From Acanthaster planci (lineage: Eukaryota; Echinodermata; Asteroidea; Valvatida; Acanthasteridae), in contig NW_019091406.1 in the NCBI RefSeq assembly GCF_001949145.1, positions 1,797,515-1,861,514 on the forward strand: 64,000 nt of DNA, read 5' to 3'. Under the pieces are notes generated by a model, which made no database searches, was not told the origin of the DNA, and saw only the letters and a list, made by a program, of their open reading frames with translations. The position numbers were made by a program, and so were the translations under genes. Positions 63,031-64,000 of the stretch are shown here, one piece after another. The first letter of the stretch is position 1; the number at the start of each line of letters is the position of its first letter.

Positions 63031-64000
63031 TTGCACAGCTTGGGACTTAAGAGAGGATGAGTTGTACTAGTAAATGACCTTTGGGGATTTGAAAACAAGA
63101 AGTGGTGAGCCATTTATCCAATATGCCCAGTGCATTAGTAAAGTTGAAAGAACATGCAAATCAATGCATTCACGTCTACTTGGATCTATGAAGCAAAACC
63201 TGCGATTTTCTCAAACTGCAAGCTTGGTCACTGAATATAGCTTGACATTAACTTGAATAAAGTTGTGATTGCATTATAACAAGTGGACAGTCAGTAATAT
63301 GCATGTGTTCCCAACATACACTACAACACAGGTTAGGATGCACATATGAACGTTATGCATGGTGGGTTGAGCTTTTTAGAGGGGGAATAATTTCAAACGG
63401 TCGCTGTTGTTTCAAACTATCCCATAAGTCACAAGTGAACTTTGACACCGTAAGAGGTAGGGGAAGGGGTGTTAAACCTTGACATTTGCATCAACCCCCA
63501 AAGATCAGTACATGTATACAGTACGTCGACAGGAAGGAGGGCATTGGAAATTTTAGGACTACAGGAAAGCTTTTGCAAGAGGCTTTTATTTCTATGGTAA
63601 TTTCATTCATTTGATGAAAAAGTGTTATTTCAAATACCCTTTTTTGTCCCTGAACTGCATCCCAGATGTGATCAGCTGCCTTTCTGTTTGACTAGATTCA
63701 GTGACTCTTTCAGACTAAATTCAAGGTTATTCCATGCACAAAAAGAAAGACTATTTCAGTAAGCAGAGAGATTACATTTCAGAATGTCACATCGAATGCT
63801 GTTTATTTAAGTGAAACAGCATCAAAAACAACAAAAAAGCAAAGAAAATATGTCTATAATTCCTCTTAAATCTCTGAAGTCAGCACCAATGCCGTGCAGT
63901 TCTAGTAACATGGCAACAATTCAAAGATTCAGTCTTGTGTTAACAGGAAATCGATGCAAACTTATGCATGGGAAACCCTAATGTGAACTGAAATTCCACT
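63031..64000 (-). other. Intron or flank of the right-edge gene
   Basis: No exon, RNA gene or repeat with clear ends was seen up to the window end. Confidence 0.3.

Overview
This is an animal (eukaryotic) genomic window: spliced genes with GT-AG introns, long AT-rich non-coding stretches, tRNA-derived SINEs, many short terminal-inverted-repeat (TIR) elements, and a strong excess of TACATGTA-type palindromes. Gene content and repeat style suggest a marine deuterostome invertebrate, most likely an echinoderm such as a sea star. That species guess is an inference. One N at about 15096 marks a draft assembly.

Layout. 333-443 (+) is the last coding exon of a gene entering from the left. 5881-9722 (-) is a complete three-exon HINT1 gene; its exons are short and were assembled by reading splice sites. 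11219-13202 (-) encodes a protein with four tandem TM2 domains and a proline-rich PPxY tail. 17404-19723 holds three U2-snRNA-like units: one decayed copy and two that look intact, divergently oriented, each with a PSE-like block, a TATA box and a 3' box. 22233-24493 (-) encodes an acidic bZIP transcription factor, possibly with a further first exon at 27452-27527. 33031-37558 (+) is centrin-3 in five coding exons, the first contributing only 8 coding bases. 39581-42769 (-) contains two phase-compatible exons of an unrecognised gene. 44743-47522 (-) is the large 3' exon of a POGZ/ZNF280-type zinc finger gene without a transposase domain. 59713-60326 (-) is the acidic C-terminal exon of a gene continuing to the right.

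Between genes the DNA is mostly a mosaic of non-autonomous TIR elements (at least eight families by eye, several with two or three copies here), hairpins and three SINEs, two of them in the last CETN3 intron.

The genes do not form an operon or pathway; they are ordinary neighbours. The most notable content is the U2-like cluster. The predicted RNAs keep the full U2 stem-loop architecture, including pairing-preserving changes and the U6-pairing 5' region, but alter the universally conserved branch-point-recognition sequence. No sequence search, folding program or RNA data were available, so all family calls rest on recognising motifs in the sequence.
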